Positions 37,431 to 46,009 of a stretch of DNA of 64,000 bases are shown here, piece after piece. Where the stretch lies: contig CAVZOY010000006.1 in NCBI GenBank assembly GCA_963777095.1, positions 620,001-684,000 of the forward strand, written 5' to 3'. Numbering within the stretch: the stretch's first letter is position 1; every line of letters starts with the position of its first letter. A model generated the notes under the pieces. That model had not been told where the DNA came from. It saw only the letters and a list, made by a program, of their open reading frames with translations, and did no database searches. The position numbers and the translations under genes are program-made. The stretch is from CAVZOY01 sp963777095 (GTDB taxonomy: Bacteria; Actinomycetota; Actinomycetes; Mycobacteriales; Geodermatophilaceae).

Positions 37431-39170
37431 TTACTTCGCCGTGCCGCTGGACAGAGGCAGGGTCAGCTTCAACTCCCAGCCGGCGGTCGAAGGTCGCACA
37501 GAAAGCTCGCCACTGAGCGTGGTCGTCCTGGCGGCCAGGTCTCCCAGGTCGGGATCGGGGCCCTGCCCGCGGACGGCCGTCGTGAGCTGACCCGATTCGG
37601 AACGGATGGCGACCTCGGCCGGTGACGCAGCCGTCGCCCGGTCGACGGCGAGGTACGCCGTCGACTCGATCACGGCTGGAAACCGCCCGTCGGGCGCCTC
37701 GGCCAGCCGCACGTCGCGCGACTCCCCCAGCGCGCGGACGGCGGTGGCGAGGCCTGCGTCGGCCAGCACGAGGGGCGACAGCCCGCGGGCCAGTGCGCGG
37801 AGGTCGTCGATGGCGGCCTGCAGCTCGCGCGTCGCCTCCCGCAGCGTCGCCGGCTTCCCCGAGCGGGCGGCCAGGAGGCGCAGGCCCAGCGCCAGTCCGA
37901 CCAGGCGCTGCTGCGCGCCGTCGTGCAGGTCGCGCTCGAGGCGCCGACGCTCGTCGTCGCCTGCCGCGACCAGCCGGATTCCCGAGGCGCGCAGCTCGTC
38001 GACCTGGGCCAGCGCCTGCGCCTGGAGCCTTTCGTGCTCGAGCCCGAGGTGGATCGCGCCGACGAGGTCGTCCACTGCGTCGCGGCTGCCCAGTAGGTCG
38101 GTGCGGTGCACAAGCAAGGCGAGGGCGTTCCCCGCGTAGTCCAGCCGGGTGACCGCACGCGCGCCGGCGGACGGGAGCTCGACCGGCTGGGCCCACTCAT
38201 CGACGAGTCGGCCGCCGTCGACGGGGAAGGCCAGGACGAGCGAAGGGTCGCCGAGCCTCGTGGCGAGCGCATCTCGCAACGACCCGGTCGGGGACGAGGG
38301 CCCCGACAGATCCACCACGAGGCCGGTGAGTGCCCGCTCGGTGCGCCGCTCGCGCACCATCTCCCCGAGCAGGCAGACGGCGACCGCCGCGAGCGCGCCC
38401 GCCTGGACGAGCCACAGCCGGCGATCCATCCCGTCCGCGCCGAGGAACCCCGGGTCGTTCGACCGGGCGTACGACACGACCGTCGCCACGAGGAACAGCG
38501 CGGCCGCCGTCCACCGCGCCCCCATCGTCCGGCGTCGGGCGCGGCTCGCGTGCAGCGCGGCCAGGACGAGCGCCAGCACGGCCGCCACCGACCAGGCCAG
38601 ACCGGCCCGCACCCCGAGGGTGTCGACCGAGGTCGCCCAGCCGGCGATGGTCCCGGCGTGCCAGAGGTTGGCCGGACAGCTCATGCACCCGCTCGCAGCG
38701 AGATCGAAGCCGACCGCGGACAGCACGCCTTGAACTCCGAGCGTGACGACGTACCCTGCGCCGACCAGCGCTGCCGCGGCCCGACCGGGTAGCCGGCCCC
38801 TGCCGTCGGTCAGTGCGAGGTGGAGCACGACTGCCGGTGCGACGGCGAAGCCGGCCAGTCCCAGCGAGAAGAGCAGCGCCGACGTCGCCTCGGGGTTGTC
38901 CCACTCGGCAACCGACCACGACAGCGCGGCTGCGGTGACCAGGACGGCGACGCGCAACCGGTCCCGGTGTCGCCGGAGCTGGACGACGGCGGCCGCCAGA
39001 CAGAGAGCGACGGGCGCGAGCAGCGCCACCCGACCTCCGGCGTCCGGAGTCGCGAACGTGAACCCCTGCCCCTGCGCCGCGATGGCGACCGAGACCGCCG
39101 CCGCCGCCGCGGTCAGCCCGACGAATGCGACGGTCGTCCGGAGAGCCACGGGCGCCGGCTGGGACCGCAT
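37431..39170 (-). CDS. Membrane histidine kinase with intact H-box but degenerate ATPase domain
   Basis: ATG 39170. The first about 290 residues contain repeated membrane helices. A GAF-like linker follows, then HisKA_3 with RRLERDLHDGAQQRLVGLAL, so the phosphoacceptor His is present. The C-terminal ATPase region lacks both the N-box Asn (AYLAVDRATAASPAEV) and the DxGxG loop (VRGQGPDPDLGDLA). ATP binding and autophosphorylation look lost. It faces the DctP-like lipoprotein gene across a 140-base divergent region, and a second kinase with the reverse defect lies 2.4 kb away. Confidence 0.82.
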   Translation of the reverse strand: MRSQPAPVALRTTVAFVGLTAAAAAVSVAIAAQGQGFTFATPDAGGRVALLAPVALCLAAAVVQLRRHRDRLRVAVLVTAAALSWSVAEWDNPEATSALLFSLGLAGFAVAPAVVLHLALTDGRGRLPGRAAAALVGAGYVVTLGVQGVLSAVGFDLAASGCMSCPANLWHAGTIAGWATSVDTLGVRAGLAWSVAAVLALVLAALHASRARRRTMGARWTAAALFLVATVVSYARSNDPGFLGADGMDRRLWLVQAGALAAVAVCLLGEMVRERRTERALTGLVVDLSGPSSPTGSLRDALATRLGDPSLVLAFPVDGGRLVDEWAQPVELPSAGARAVTRLDYAGNALALLVHRTDLLGSRDAVDDLVGAIHLGLEHERLQAQALAQVDELRASGIRLVAAGDDERRRLERDLHDGAQQRLVGLALGLRLLAARSGKPATLREATRELQAAIDDLRALARGLSPLVLADAGLATAVRALGESRDVRLAEAPDGRFPAVIESTAYLAVDRATAASPAEVAIRSESGQLTTAVRGQGPDPDLGDLAARTTTLSGELSVRPSTAGWELKLTLPLSSGTAK

Positions 39171-39308
39171 GTGCTGAGCATCCCGCAGCGAGGTCTCGTC
39201 GCGGACCGTGCTGGCACTGACCTTGACCGTCGATGGCAACAGGCCAACCCTGATGTGGCCACGATCCGTCGTTCCTAGCGTCAGCGGCATCGCCTGAGGA
39301 GGTGCCCG

Positions 39309-41126
39309 ATGTACAGGATCCGGACGATGGTGACCCTCACCGTGGCGGCCGCGCTGGCCGGGACGAGCGGCTGCTCCGCGGTCGACCGGGCCGGCGGCAC
39401 TGCCGACGAGCCCGTCCGCGCGCTGACCTTCGCGCAGGCCAACGACGGCGAGCCGCCGCCGCAGCTGCGCGCCTGGGCCGATGAGGTCGAGCGGGCCTCG
39501 GACGGCTCGCTGTCGATCGAGTTCGCGAACGGCTGGCGGGGCGGTGAAGCAGGGGCCGAGCGAGGCATCATCGACGACGTGGCGAAGGGCGAGGCCGATC
39601 TCGGCTGGGTCGGCGCCCGCGCCTTCGACCGGGTCGGCGTCACGAGCTTCCAAGCCTTGCTCGCCCCCATGCTCGTCGACAGCCACGCGCTCCAGCGCGC
39701 GGTCTTCGAGGAGGGGATCCCCGAGGAGATGCTCGCCGGCGTCGACGACGCCGGGGTGGTCGGGATCGGGGTCCTGCCCGGCCCGATGCGCAAGGTTCTC
39801 GGTCTCGAGAAGCCGTTCCGGGAGCCCGGTGACTTCCGAGGCGCCGTCATCGGGATGCAGGACTCGGCCCTCACGCAGGCCGCGATGGAGGCGCAGGGCG
39901 CGACCGCTACAGCGGAGCCGTCCGGTGCAACCCTCGACGGACTCGACGCGTACGAGCAGCAACTGGCCTCGATCGCCGGCAACGGCTACGTGGCGCAGGC
40001 CCGGTACGTCACCGGCAACCTCAACCTGTGGCCCCGTCCGCTAGTGCTGTTCGCCAACCCGGACACGATCGACGACCTCGGTGACCTGCAGCAGGACGCG
40101 CTCCGCCTAGCCAGTAGGAACGCCGTGCTGCCTGCCCTGGAGGCGTCCAGCACCGAGGACGGCGAGGGCGCCGACGAGCTCTGCGTGCAAGGCATGGAGC
40201 TGGTCGAGGCCTCCGACGACGAGCTGGGCGCGCTGCGGAAGGCATGGGAGCCGCTGTACGGCGACCTGGCGGCCGACCCGGACACCGCGCGGTGGCTCGA
40301 TCGCATCGAGCAGCTCAAGGAGTCGCTCGGCGCCGAACCCGACACGGCAACGTGCACCGGGGACGGCTCAGGAGTTCAAGCAGGTGTCCTCCCGGACGGG
40401 ACCTACCGGACCACCGTCACGCTCGACGAGGTGCGGTCCACCTGCCCAGCGGGGGCCCGAGGCGCCGAGAACCTCGCCGGGTTCGCGACCGACCAGGTTG
40501 CGGAGATCACCGTGGACGGCGAGTCGGTGCGGATGACCGTGTACCCCGTGGGTCATCCGGAGCAGCGCGAGCACGGGTGGACCGGGACCTACACCGCTTT
40601 CCGGGACACCCTCCAGCTGATGGAGGTGGGGACCGCCGACGATCCGTTGAGCTCGACCTACACGTTCGACGGAAAGTGGCTGACGCTCGCCGACATGCAG
40701 ACCGAGTTCTGCGACCACCAGGTGATGTGGACGGGGCACCCGTGGGAGCTGATCGAGCCGGAGGCGGCGTCCGCGCCGCCGTCCGACAACCAGCCGCCCG
40801 ACGACCTGACGGGTGTCTGGACCACCGAGCTGACGGCCGCCGACTGGGCCGCAGCGGGCTTTGAGGGAACCGCCGGGACCTGGACGCTGGAGTTCGCCGA
40901 CGGTCGGGTGACGGGGACGCAGCCCGACGGAGTCGTCGGTTACCGGGCCAGCTACTCCACCTTCCGTGGACGACTGGTGACCAGCGAAGCGGAGGACGTC
41001 CTGAACGCGGCCTACCGCGTCGAGGGCGACCGGCTGTACCTGACCGACGTCACCGTCCCGGGGGTCGACGACGGTGGTCCCTACGTCGTCGTATGGGCGA
41101 CGCATCCCTACACCCGGGCCGGCTGA
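39309..41126 (+). CDS. Lipoprotein with DctP-like solute-binding domain and two C-terminal repeat domains
   Basis: 605 residues. MYRIRTMVTLTVAAALAG then lipobox GTSGC marks a lipoprotein. Residues about 40-350 resemble TRAP-transporter DctP binding proteins (LTFAQANDGEPPPQLRAWADEV; RGIIDDVAKGEADLGWVGAR; RKVLGLEKPF). Two related beta-rich segments of about 110 residues each follow, the second beginning DLTGVWTTELTAADWAAAGF, each ending with a conserved Trp-x-x-His-Pro element (WTGHPW, WATHPY). No TRAP membrane subunits are nearby. Placement between two kinases suggests ligand sensing rather than transport. Confidence 0.78.
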   Translation: MYRIRTMVTLTVAAALAGTSGCSAVDRAGGTADEPVRALTFAQANDGEPPPQLRAWADEVERASDGSLSIEFANGWRGGEAGAERGIIDDVAKGEADLGWVGARAFDRVGVTSFQALLAPMLVDSHALQRAVFEEGIPEEMLAGVDDAGVVGIGVLPGPMRKVLGLEKPFREPGDFRGAVIGMQDSALTQAAMEAQGATATAEPSGATLDGLDAYEQQLASIAGNGYVAQARYVTGNLNLWPRPLVLFANPDTIDDLGDLQQDALRLASRNAVLPALEASSTEDGEGADELCVQGMELVEASDDELGALRKAWEPLYGDLAADPDTARWLDRIEQLKESLGAEPDTATCTGDGSGVQAGVLPDGTYRTTVTLDEVRSTCPAGARGAENLAGFATDQVAEITVDGESVRMTVYPVGHPEQREHGWTGTYTAFRDTLQLMEVGTADDPLSSTYTFDGKWLTLADMQTEFCDHQVMWTGHPWELIEPEAASAPPSDNQPPDDLTGVWTTELTAADWAAAGFEGTAGTWTLEFADGRVTGTQPDGVVGYRASYSTFRGRLVTSEAEDVLNAAYRVEGDRLYLTDVTVPGVDDGGPYVVVWATHPYTRAG

Positions 41127-41211
41127 GATGGCCCCGTCGCTCCGCGCCTCCAGGCCCGCATCCGGGCCTGCACGGAGGCGCGGAGCGGCGGGCGCACGTC
41201 ACCATGACCCG

Positions 41212-41571
41212 GTGACGACGCTGCTGATCGTCGACGACCACGCCGGCTTCCGGACCCTCGCCCGGGCGCTCATGGAGGCCGAGGGGCTGGACGTGGTCGG
41301 TGAGGCCGAGGACGGGCCGTCGGCTCTGGTCGAGGTCGCCCGCCTCGACCCGGATGTCGTCCTGCTCGACGTCGTGCTGCCGGGCCTGGACGGCTTCGCG
41401 GTGTGCGACCGGCTGGCATCGCTGTCACCCCGCCCGGCGGTGGTTCTGACCTCGAGCCGGGACGCGTCCTCGTACGCCGGCCGGGTAGCCCGCTCGGCGG
41501 CCCGCGGCTTCGTCGCCAAGCACGCCCTGTCGGCCGAGGCCGTGCTCGCGTGCCTCGAGGTGAGCCCGTGA
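41212..41571 (+). CDS. Single-domain response regulator (receiver only)
   Basis: GTG 41212. 119 residues: LLIVDDHAGFR gives the acidic pocket, PDVVLLDVVLPG the phosphoacceptor Asp, VVLTSSRDA the Thr/Ser switch, and FVAKHAL the conserved Lys. No output domain follows. The stop overlaps the start of the next kinase. A receiver without output may act as a phosphate relay or sink between the neighbouring kinases and the NarL-type regulator. Confidence 0.9.
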   Translation: MTTLLIVDDHAGFRTLARALMEAEGLDVVGEAEDGPSALVEVARLDPDVVLLDVVLPGLDGFAVCDRLASLSPRPAVVLTSSRDASSYAGRVARSAARGFVAKHALSAEAVLACLEVSP

Positions 41572-43055
41572 GCGCCGCACTGCCTCTCGTAGACGCCCTC
41601 ACCGGACTGGTGCTCCTGGGGGCGGGCGTCATCGCCTGGCGCGGGCGACCACGGAGCCGGGTGGGCGCGCTGCTGGTCCTCGCCGGGCTCTGCTGGTTCA
41701 TCGGCAGCGTCGTCGGGCTACTCGCGTTCCTCCACCGGGGCCCACTGGTACAGCTCCACGTCACGTACCCCACCGGCCGGACGCACCGCCGGCTCGCAAC
41801 CCTCGTCGTCGCGCTGGCCTGGGTGGTCGCCGTCATGGAGGGGCTGCGTCCGGTGCCCTGGCTCACTCTCTCGGTGAGCGCCCTGGTCGCCGGGGTGGCG
41901 GTCGACATCTTCGCCCGCTCATCCGGCAACGCGCGCAAGGCAGGAGGGCCTGCCCTGGTCTCAGCGCTGTTGTTCGCCGGCGTGCTCGCCGCGAGCAGCG
42001 TCAACCGGCTGACCGACCTGCGGCTGGACACCGGGATCGCCGTGACCTACGACGTGGTGGTGATGCTGGTCGCGGCGTGGCTGACGGTCGACCTGCTGGC
42101 GGGCCGGTGGACGGAGGCGACCGTGGCCGACCTCGTCACCCAGCTCGGCGGCGAGCCCGGCCCGCAGGGCGTGGAGTCGGCCCTGCGGCGGGCGCTCGGC
42201 GACCCGTCGCTGGTGCTGGGTTACTGGGTGGCCGACGGCGGCGGCCGTTACGTGGACGACGCGGGAGCTCCGCTGGACCTGCGACCGACGGGTGACCAGG
42301 TGGTCACTCCAGTGGAGGACGGCGGCCGGCCGATCGCCGTCGTCATCCATGCCGCGTCGGCGCTGGATGACCCCGAACTGCTGGACGCCGCGACATCGGC
42401 GGTCCGGCTGGCCGTCGGGAACGTCGGACTGCGCCGGACGGTGCACGACCAGATGGTCGCGCTGACGCGGGCTCGCCGCGGGATCGTGGAGTCGGCCGAC
42501 CGGCAGCGCGGGGCGGTGGCCGCCCGCCTCGAGGGCGGTGCCGCTCGTCATCTCGATCGGGTGGAGGCGCTGCTGGCGTCCGTGGGCGCCGCCGACGCCG
42601 CCGGCCTGCGCACCGAGCTGGCGGAGGCGCGGGCGGATCTCATGGACCTGGCCCGTGGGCTGCGCCCTCGCGAGCTCGCCGAGGAGGGGCTCGTCGGTGC
42701 GGTCGCGACGTTGGCCGCCCGTTCGGCGGTGCCGACAAGCGTCGACCTCCGCCTGGGCCGGATGCGGCCGGCGGTCGAGTCGGCGCTCTTCTTCGTGTGC
42801 GCCGAGGCGCTGACCAACGTGGCGAAGCACGCAGACGCGGGAGCCGCGGTCGTCCGCGGGTGGGAGGCGGGCGGGTGGGCCACGGTCGAGGTGAGCGACG
42901 ACGGCTCGGGCGGGGCCGACGCCGCAGGCTCGGGCCTGCGCGGCCTGGCAGACCGGGTCGCCGCGCTGGGCGGTGACCTGCGGGTCCACAGCGACCGCGA
43001 CTGCGGCACGGTCGTGTCGGCGAGACTGCCGCTGGCGGAGGATGACCTCCGGTGA
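41568..43055 (+). CDS. Membrane histidine kinase-like protein lacking the phosphoacceptor His
   Basis: GTG start coupled to the receiver gene. About six N-terminal membrane helices (first: LVDALTGLVLLGAGVIAW). A linker like that of the 37-39 kb kinase follows (GVESALRRALGDPSLVLGYW). The H-box reads AARLEGGAARHL where kin have RDLHDGAQQRL, so the phosphoacceptor His is absent. The ATPase domain is complete: N-box EALTNVAKHADA, G-box VSDDGSGG and GLRGLADRVAALGG. Its shared linker with the other kinase suggests duplication. The stop overlaps the NarL-type gene. Confidence 0.83.
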   Translation: MSAALPLVDALTGLVLLGAGVIAWRGRPRSRVGALLVLAGLCWFIGSVVGLLAFLHRGPLVQLHVTYPTGRTHRRLATLVVALAWVVAVMEGLRPVPWLTLSVSALVAGVAVDIFARSSGNARKAGGPALVSALLFAGVLAASSVNRLTDLRLDTGIAVTYDVVVMLVAAWLTVDLLAGRWTEATVADLVTQLGGEPGPQGVESALRRALGDPSLVLGYWVADGGGRYVDDAGAPLDLRPTGDQVVTPVEDGGRPIAVVIHAASALDDPELLDAATSAVRLAVGNVGLRRTVHDQMVALTRARRGIVESADRQRGAVAARLEGGAARHLDRVEALLASVGAADAAGLRTELAEARADLMDLARGLRPRELAEEGLVGAVATLAARSAVPTSVDLRLGRMRPAVESALFFVCAEALTNVAKHADAGAAVVRGWEAGGWATVEVSDDGSGGADAAGSGLRGLADRVAALGGDLRVHSDRDCGTVVSARLPLAEDDLR

Positions 43056-43717
43056 TCCCGCTCCGGCTGGCGATCGCGGACGACTCCATGATCGTGCGGG
43101 AGGGGCTGGCGCGACTCCTCGCCGAGGCCGGTCACGAGGTCGAGGCAACCGTGGACTCCGCGGACGGGCTCCTGCGCGAGGTCGTGACCCACCCGGAACT
43201 CGACGCCGTCCTGGTCGACATCAGGATGCCTCCGACGTGGACGGACGAGGGCATCGCCGTGGCTCGTCGGCTCCGCCGGGACCACCCGCGCCTGGGGGTG
43301 CTCGTGCTCTCGCAGTACCTGGAGTCGCACTACGCCACGAGCCTGCTCACCGAAACGCCCGAGCACGCCGGCTATCTGCTCAAGGACCGCGTCTCCGACG
43401 TGGCGGTGCTGGTCGATGCGCTGCGCCGGGTGGTCGAGGGCGAGTGTGTCGTCGACCCGACCATCGTGGCCCGGCTCATGCGCCGGCGGACGGTGTCCGG
43501 CCCGCTCGACCGGCTCTCACACCGGGAGCGGGAGGTGCTCGCCCTCATGGCCGAGGGCCGCTCCAACGCCGCCATCTCCGCCATGCTCGGGGTGGGCGAG
43601 CGCACGCTCGAAGCACACGTGCGCCAGATATTCCAGAAGCTGGATCTGCCGCCGTCGGCCGACGACCACCGCCGCGTGCTGGCCGTGGTGCGGTACCTGC
43701 AATCTCGCGGCAGTTGA
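43052..43717 (+). CDS. NarL/FixJ-type response regulator
   Basis: GTG start overlapping the kinase stop. The receiver has LAIADDSMIVREGLARLL and AVLVDIRMPP with the phosphoacceptor Asp. The output is a LuxR-type helix-turn-helix: RLSHREREVLALMAEGRSN, then AISAMLGVGERTLEAHVRQIFQKL. 221 residues, normal. It is the probable transcriptional output of the 37-43.7 kb sensory locus. Targets are not evident; no obvious repeated site was seen nearby. Confidence 0.92.
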   Translation: MIPLRLAIADDSMIVREGLARLLAEAGHEVEATVDSADGLLREVVTHPELDAVLVDIRMPPTWTDEGIAVARRLRRDHPRLGVLVLSQYLESHYATSLLTETPEHAGYLLKDRVSDVAVLVDALRRVVEGECVVDPTIVARLMRRRTVSGPLDRLSHREREVLALMAEGRSNAAISAMLGVGERTLEAHVRQIFQKLDLPPSADDHRRVLAVVRYLQSRGS

Positions 43718-43835
43718 ACGAACGAGAACGGGCCGAGCGATGGACCGGCACCCTCGCCCTCGCAAGCAGCTGCGCTCCCTCGCACAGCCGCTCGTCGACG
43801 CGGAGGGCGTGGTGTCCTGGCTCAGGACATCGGCA

Positions 43836-44142
43836 TGGGATGTCTCAGGACATCGGCATAGGTTCCGGTTCCACCATGGCCCGACCACCCCACACCTGCG
43901 GCAAGGTCGAACGCTTCCAGCAGACCCTGAAGAAGTGGCTGCTCGCCCGACCCGCCAGCCGTCCAGCATCGCCGAGCCGCAGGCCCTGAGCGACGTCTTC
44001 CTCGTCGAGTACAACCAGCACCGGCCGCACCGCGCCGACACCCACGACCGGGTCCGCACGGACAAGATCGACAAGACCGGGTGCGTCACCCTGCGGGTGA
44101 AAACGTGGGTCCGGGCTATGCCGATGTCCTGCGACATCACAC
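43836..44142 (+). mobile_element. IS481-type element remnant with terminal inverted repeats
   Basis: About 307 bases bounded by imperfect inverted repeats of roughly 26 bases (43836-43862 and 44117-44142). The inner core AGGACATCGGCATAG is identical in both. The interior encodes frame-disrupted transposase pieces: PHTCGKVERFQQTLKKWL and then QALSDVFLVEYNQHRPHR, the C-terminal DDE part of IS481-family enzymes. A partial extra copy of the left-end core lies at 43821-43835. The catalytic N-terminal part is gone, so it could only move in trans. It ends three bases from tRNA-Ser. Confidence 0.72.
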
Positions 44143-44145
44143 GGC

Positions 44146-44232
44146 GGAGGGCGTGGGATTCGAACCCACGATGGGTGTTACCCCATAGCGGTTTTCAAGA
44201 CCGCCGCCATCGGCCACTAGGCGAGCCCTCCT
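44146..44232 (-). tRNA. tRNA-Ser (anticodon TGA)
   Basis: 87 bases with a seven-pair acceptor stem (44147-44153 with 44226-44232), the T-arm GTGGGTTCGAATCCCAC in minus sense, a long variable arm typical of serine tRNA, and an anticodon loop CTTGAAA giving TGA. Reads UCN codons. No CCA is encoded. Confidence 0.93.
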
Positions 44233-44308
44233 GGCAGGTCGAGGCTAGCCGTCACCATCAGCGCCCCGGCGCCGACCGTCCGTCGTCGGACCGGCAGGAT
44301 GCTCCGCG

Positions 44309-45499
44309 ATGGCGCGCCGACGGTTCCTGCTGGGAGCGCTGCCCGCGCTGGTGATCGTGATCGTCGCACTGTGCCTGCGCGGACCGTTCGCGGCCGTCGG
44401 GCCGCTGCTCGGCGAGCTGAGCGACGAGTTGTCGGTGCCGCTGACGGCGCTCGCCGTCCTGGCCTCGCTGCCGCTCGTGGTGTTCGGCCTGCTCTCCCCC
44501 GCCGCCCCCGTGCTCGCCGCACGCATCGGCCTGCACCGCGCGGTGCTTGCCGGTGTGCTGCTGCTGGCGGTCGGCATCGCCTTGCGGCTGGCCGGGGTGG
44601 TGGGCCTCTTCGTCGGCACCGTGCTGCTCAGCGCGGGTATAGCCGTCGCCAACGTGCTGCTGCCCGCCGTCGCGCGCGCCGAGTACGGGGAGCGGGCGGC
44701 CGGGGTCGTCGGGTTGGTGACGGCGTCGATGGCGGTGTCCGCGGCGCTCGGCGCCGGCCTGGCACAGCCACTCGCGGACGCCGCCGGCGGCAGCGCCGTG
44801 CGCGGCTTGGCGCTGTGGCTCCTGCCGATCCTGGTCGCGGCCGCCGCGCTCGCCCTGCTGACCCGGGCACGGCGCGGGTCGACGGCAGGCACGACGACGT
44901 CGGCGGCCGACCGCACCGGCATCCTCCGCGACCGGGTCGCCATCGCGGTGACGGTCTTCTTCGGCCTCCAGTCGCTGTCGTTCTACGCGATGCTCACCTG
45001 GCTGCCCGACATCCTCGAGGACGACGCCGGGGTGAGCGCGGTGACCGCCGGCGGCCTGACCGCACTCGCCGCCGTGCTGGGTGGCCCGGCCTCGCTCGTG
45101 GTGCCCACGGTCGCGGCGCGGTTCCGCAGCCAGTCGGTCCCCGTCCTGGTGGTCGCGGCGCCGGTGCTGGTGGCGCTCGCCGGACTGCTGCTCGCGCCGT
45201 CGGCCGCACCACTGCTGTGGGCACTGCTCTTCGGGATCGGCACCGGCTCGGCGTTCCCGCTGTCGATGACCCTCGTGCTGCTGCGCACCCGGGACGTCGC
45301 GCAGACCGGCCGGCTGTCGGCGGCGGCGCAGAGCGCGGGCTACCTGCTCGCCGCGACCGGCCCGCTCGTCGTCGGCGCGCTGGCCGAGGTCACCGGCGGC
45401 TGGCGGGCCGGCCTGCTCGCGCTGGTCGGCGTCCAGGTGGCGCAGGCGGCGGTCGGCGTGGCCGCCGGACGTCCGAGGCTGGTCTCCGCCGCGAGCTGA
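44309..45499 (+). CDS. CynX/NimT-like MFS transporter
   Basis: 396 residues with about 12 hydrophobic helices, intact. The N-terminal helix (ALVIVIVALCLRGPFAAVGPLL) with its early Arg and the loop SVPLTALAVLASLPLVVFGLLSP match the CynX/YycB branch of the major facilitator superfamily. That branch includes cyanate and 2-nitroimidazole transporters. Start ATG 44309, 77 bases after the tRNA. It may be co-transcribed with the downstream methyltransferase, although a promoter-like site lies between them. Confidence 0.87.
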   Translation: MARRRFLLGALPALVIVIVALCLRGPFAAVGPLLGELSDELSVPLTALAVLASLPLVVFGLLSPAAPVLAARIGLHRAVLAGVLLLAVGIALRLAGVVGLFVGTVLLSAGIAVANVLLPAVARAEYGERAAGVVGLVTASMAVSAALGAGLAQPLADAAGGSAVRGLALWLLPILVAAAALALLTRARRGSTAGTTTSAADRTGILRDRVAIAVTVFFGLQSLSFYAMLTWLPDILEDDAGVSAVTAGGLTALAAVLGGPASLVVPTVAARFRSQSVPVLVVAAPVLVALAGLLLAPSAAPLLWALLFGIGTGSAFPLSMTLVLLRTRDVAQTGRLSAAAQSAGYLLAATGPLVVGALAEVTGGWRAGLLALVGVQVAQAAVGVAAGRPRLVSAAS

Positions 45500-45510
45500 G
45501 ACCGGTGTCT

Positions 45511-45524
45511 TATGGTCTGACCAT
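45511..45524 (+). promoter_or_regulatory. Possible additional operator, site g
   Basis: TATGGTCTGACCAT (45511-45524) is a near-perfect palindrome that fits TGGTCNNACCA, as do the strong sites at 5-33 kb. It again follows CTTATGGTC context and contains a TATGGT -10. No good -35 is seen. It overlaps the ATG of the ICMT-like gene, which would make that message leaderless. It is 12 kb outside the main cluster. Confidence 0.4.
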
Positions 45525-45960
45525 GCGCCTGTCGGTGTCGTCCACCTCGACGAGGACCTTCGCGCTGTATCCGGCGCTGGTCCTGGCCGAGCAGGCAATG
45601 AGCCGCCGGCCGCTGCACCTGCGCTGGCTGCCCGCGCTCGGCGCGGGCTACGGCCTCTACCGGCTCGCCGGCGGGTACCGGATCAGCCGGGCCGGGGGGC
45701 CACCGGGGATGTCGCAGGGGATGCCCGAGCGCGTCATCGACACCGGTCCGTACGCGGTCACCCGCAACCCGATGTACCTCGGGCACATGGTCTTCCTCGG
45801 CGGGCTGACGCTGCTGACCCGCTCCCCGTTCGCCGCCGCCCTGTTCGCGACCGTGGTGCCGTGGTTAGACGAGCGGGCCGCCCACGACGAGAAGCGACTG
45901 GAGAAGGCGTTCGGCGCGGACTACCTCGCCTACCGCGACCGCGTGCCGCGCTGGCTCTGA
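45523..45960 (+). CDS. Isoprenylcysteine carboxyl methyltransferase (ICMT)/PEMT-family protein
   Basis: 145 residues with two or three membrane segments. DTGPYAVTRNPMYLGHMVFLGG is the SAM-binding motif of the ICMT/PEMT membrane methyltransferase family. The C-terminal DEKRLEKAFGADYLAYRDRVPRWL is also typical. Bacterial members methylate lipids or small molecules of unknown identity. ATG lies inside the palindrome of site g, with no ribosome site, implying a leaderless start. Confidence 0.82.
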   Translation: MRLSVSSTSTRTFALYPALVLAEQAMSRRPLHLRWLPALGAGYGLYRLAGGYRISRAGGPPGMSQGMPERVIDTGPYAVTRNPMYLGHMVFLGGLTLLTRSPFAAALFATVVPWLDERAAHDEKRLEKAFGADYLAYRDRVPRWL

Positions 45961-45962
45961 CG

Positions 45963-46003
45963 CGGAGGGGCCCCGGCGCGGCGGCCGCGCCGGGGTCCCT
46001 CCG
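45963..46003. terminator. Bidirectional hairpin terminator
   Basis: Long GC-rich inverted repeat (arms of up to 20 bases, one G-T mismatch) between two convergent genes ending at 45960 and 46010. No T-run. Confidence 0.75.
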
Positions 46004-46009
46004 GTCGGT

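Noticed and set aside
39309..41126. A complete TRAP transporter
   Set aside because: No DctQ or DctM membrane subunits are in the neighbourhood; only the binding-protein domain is recognisable.
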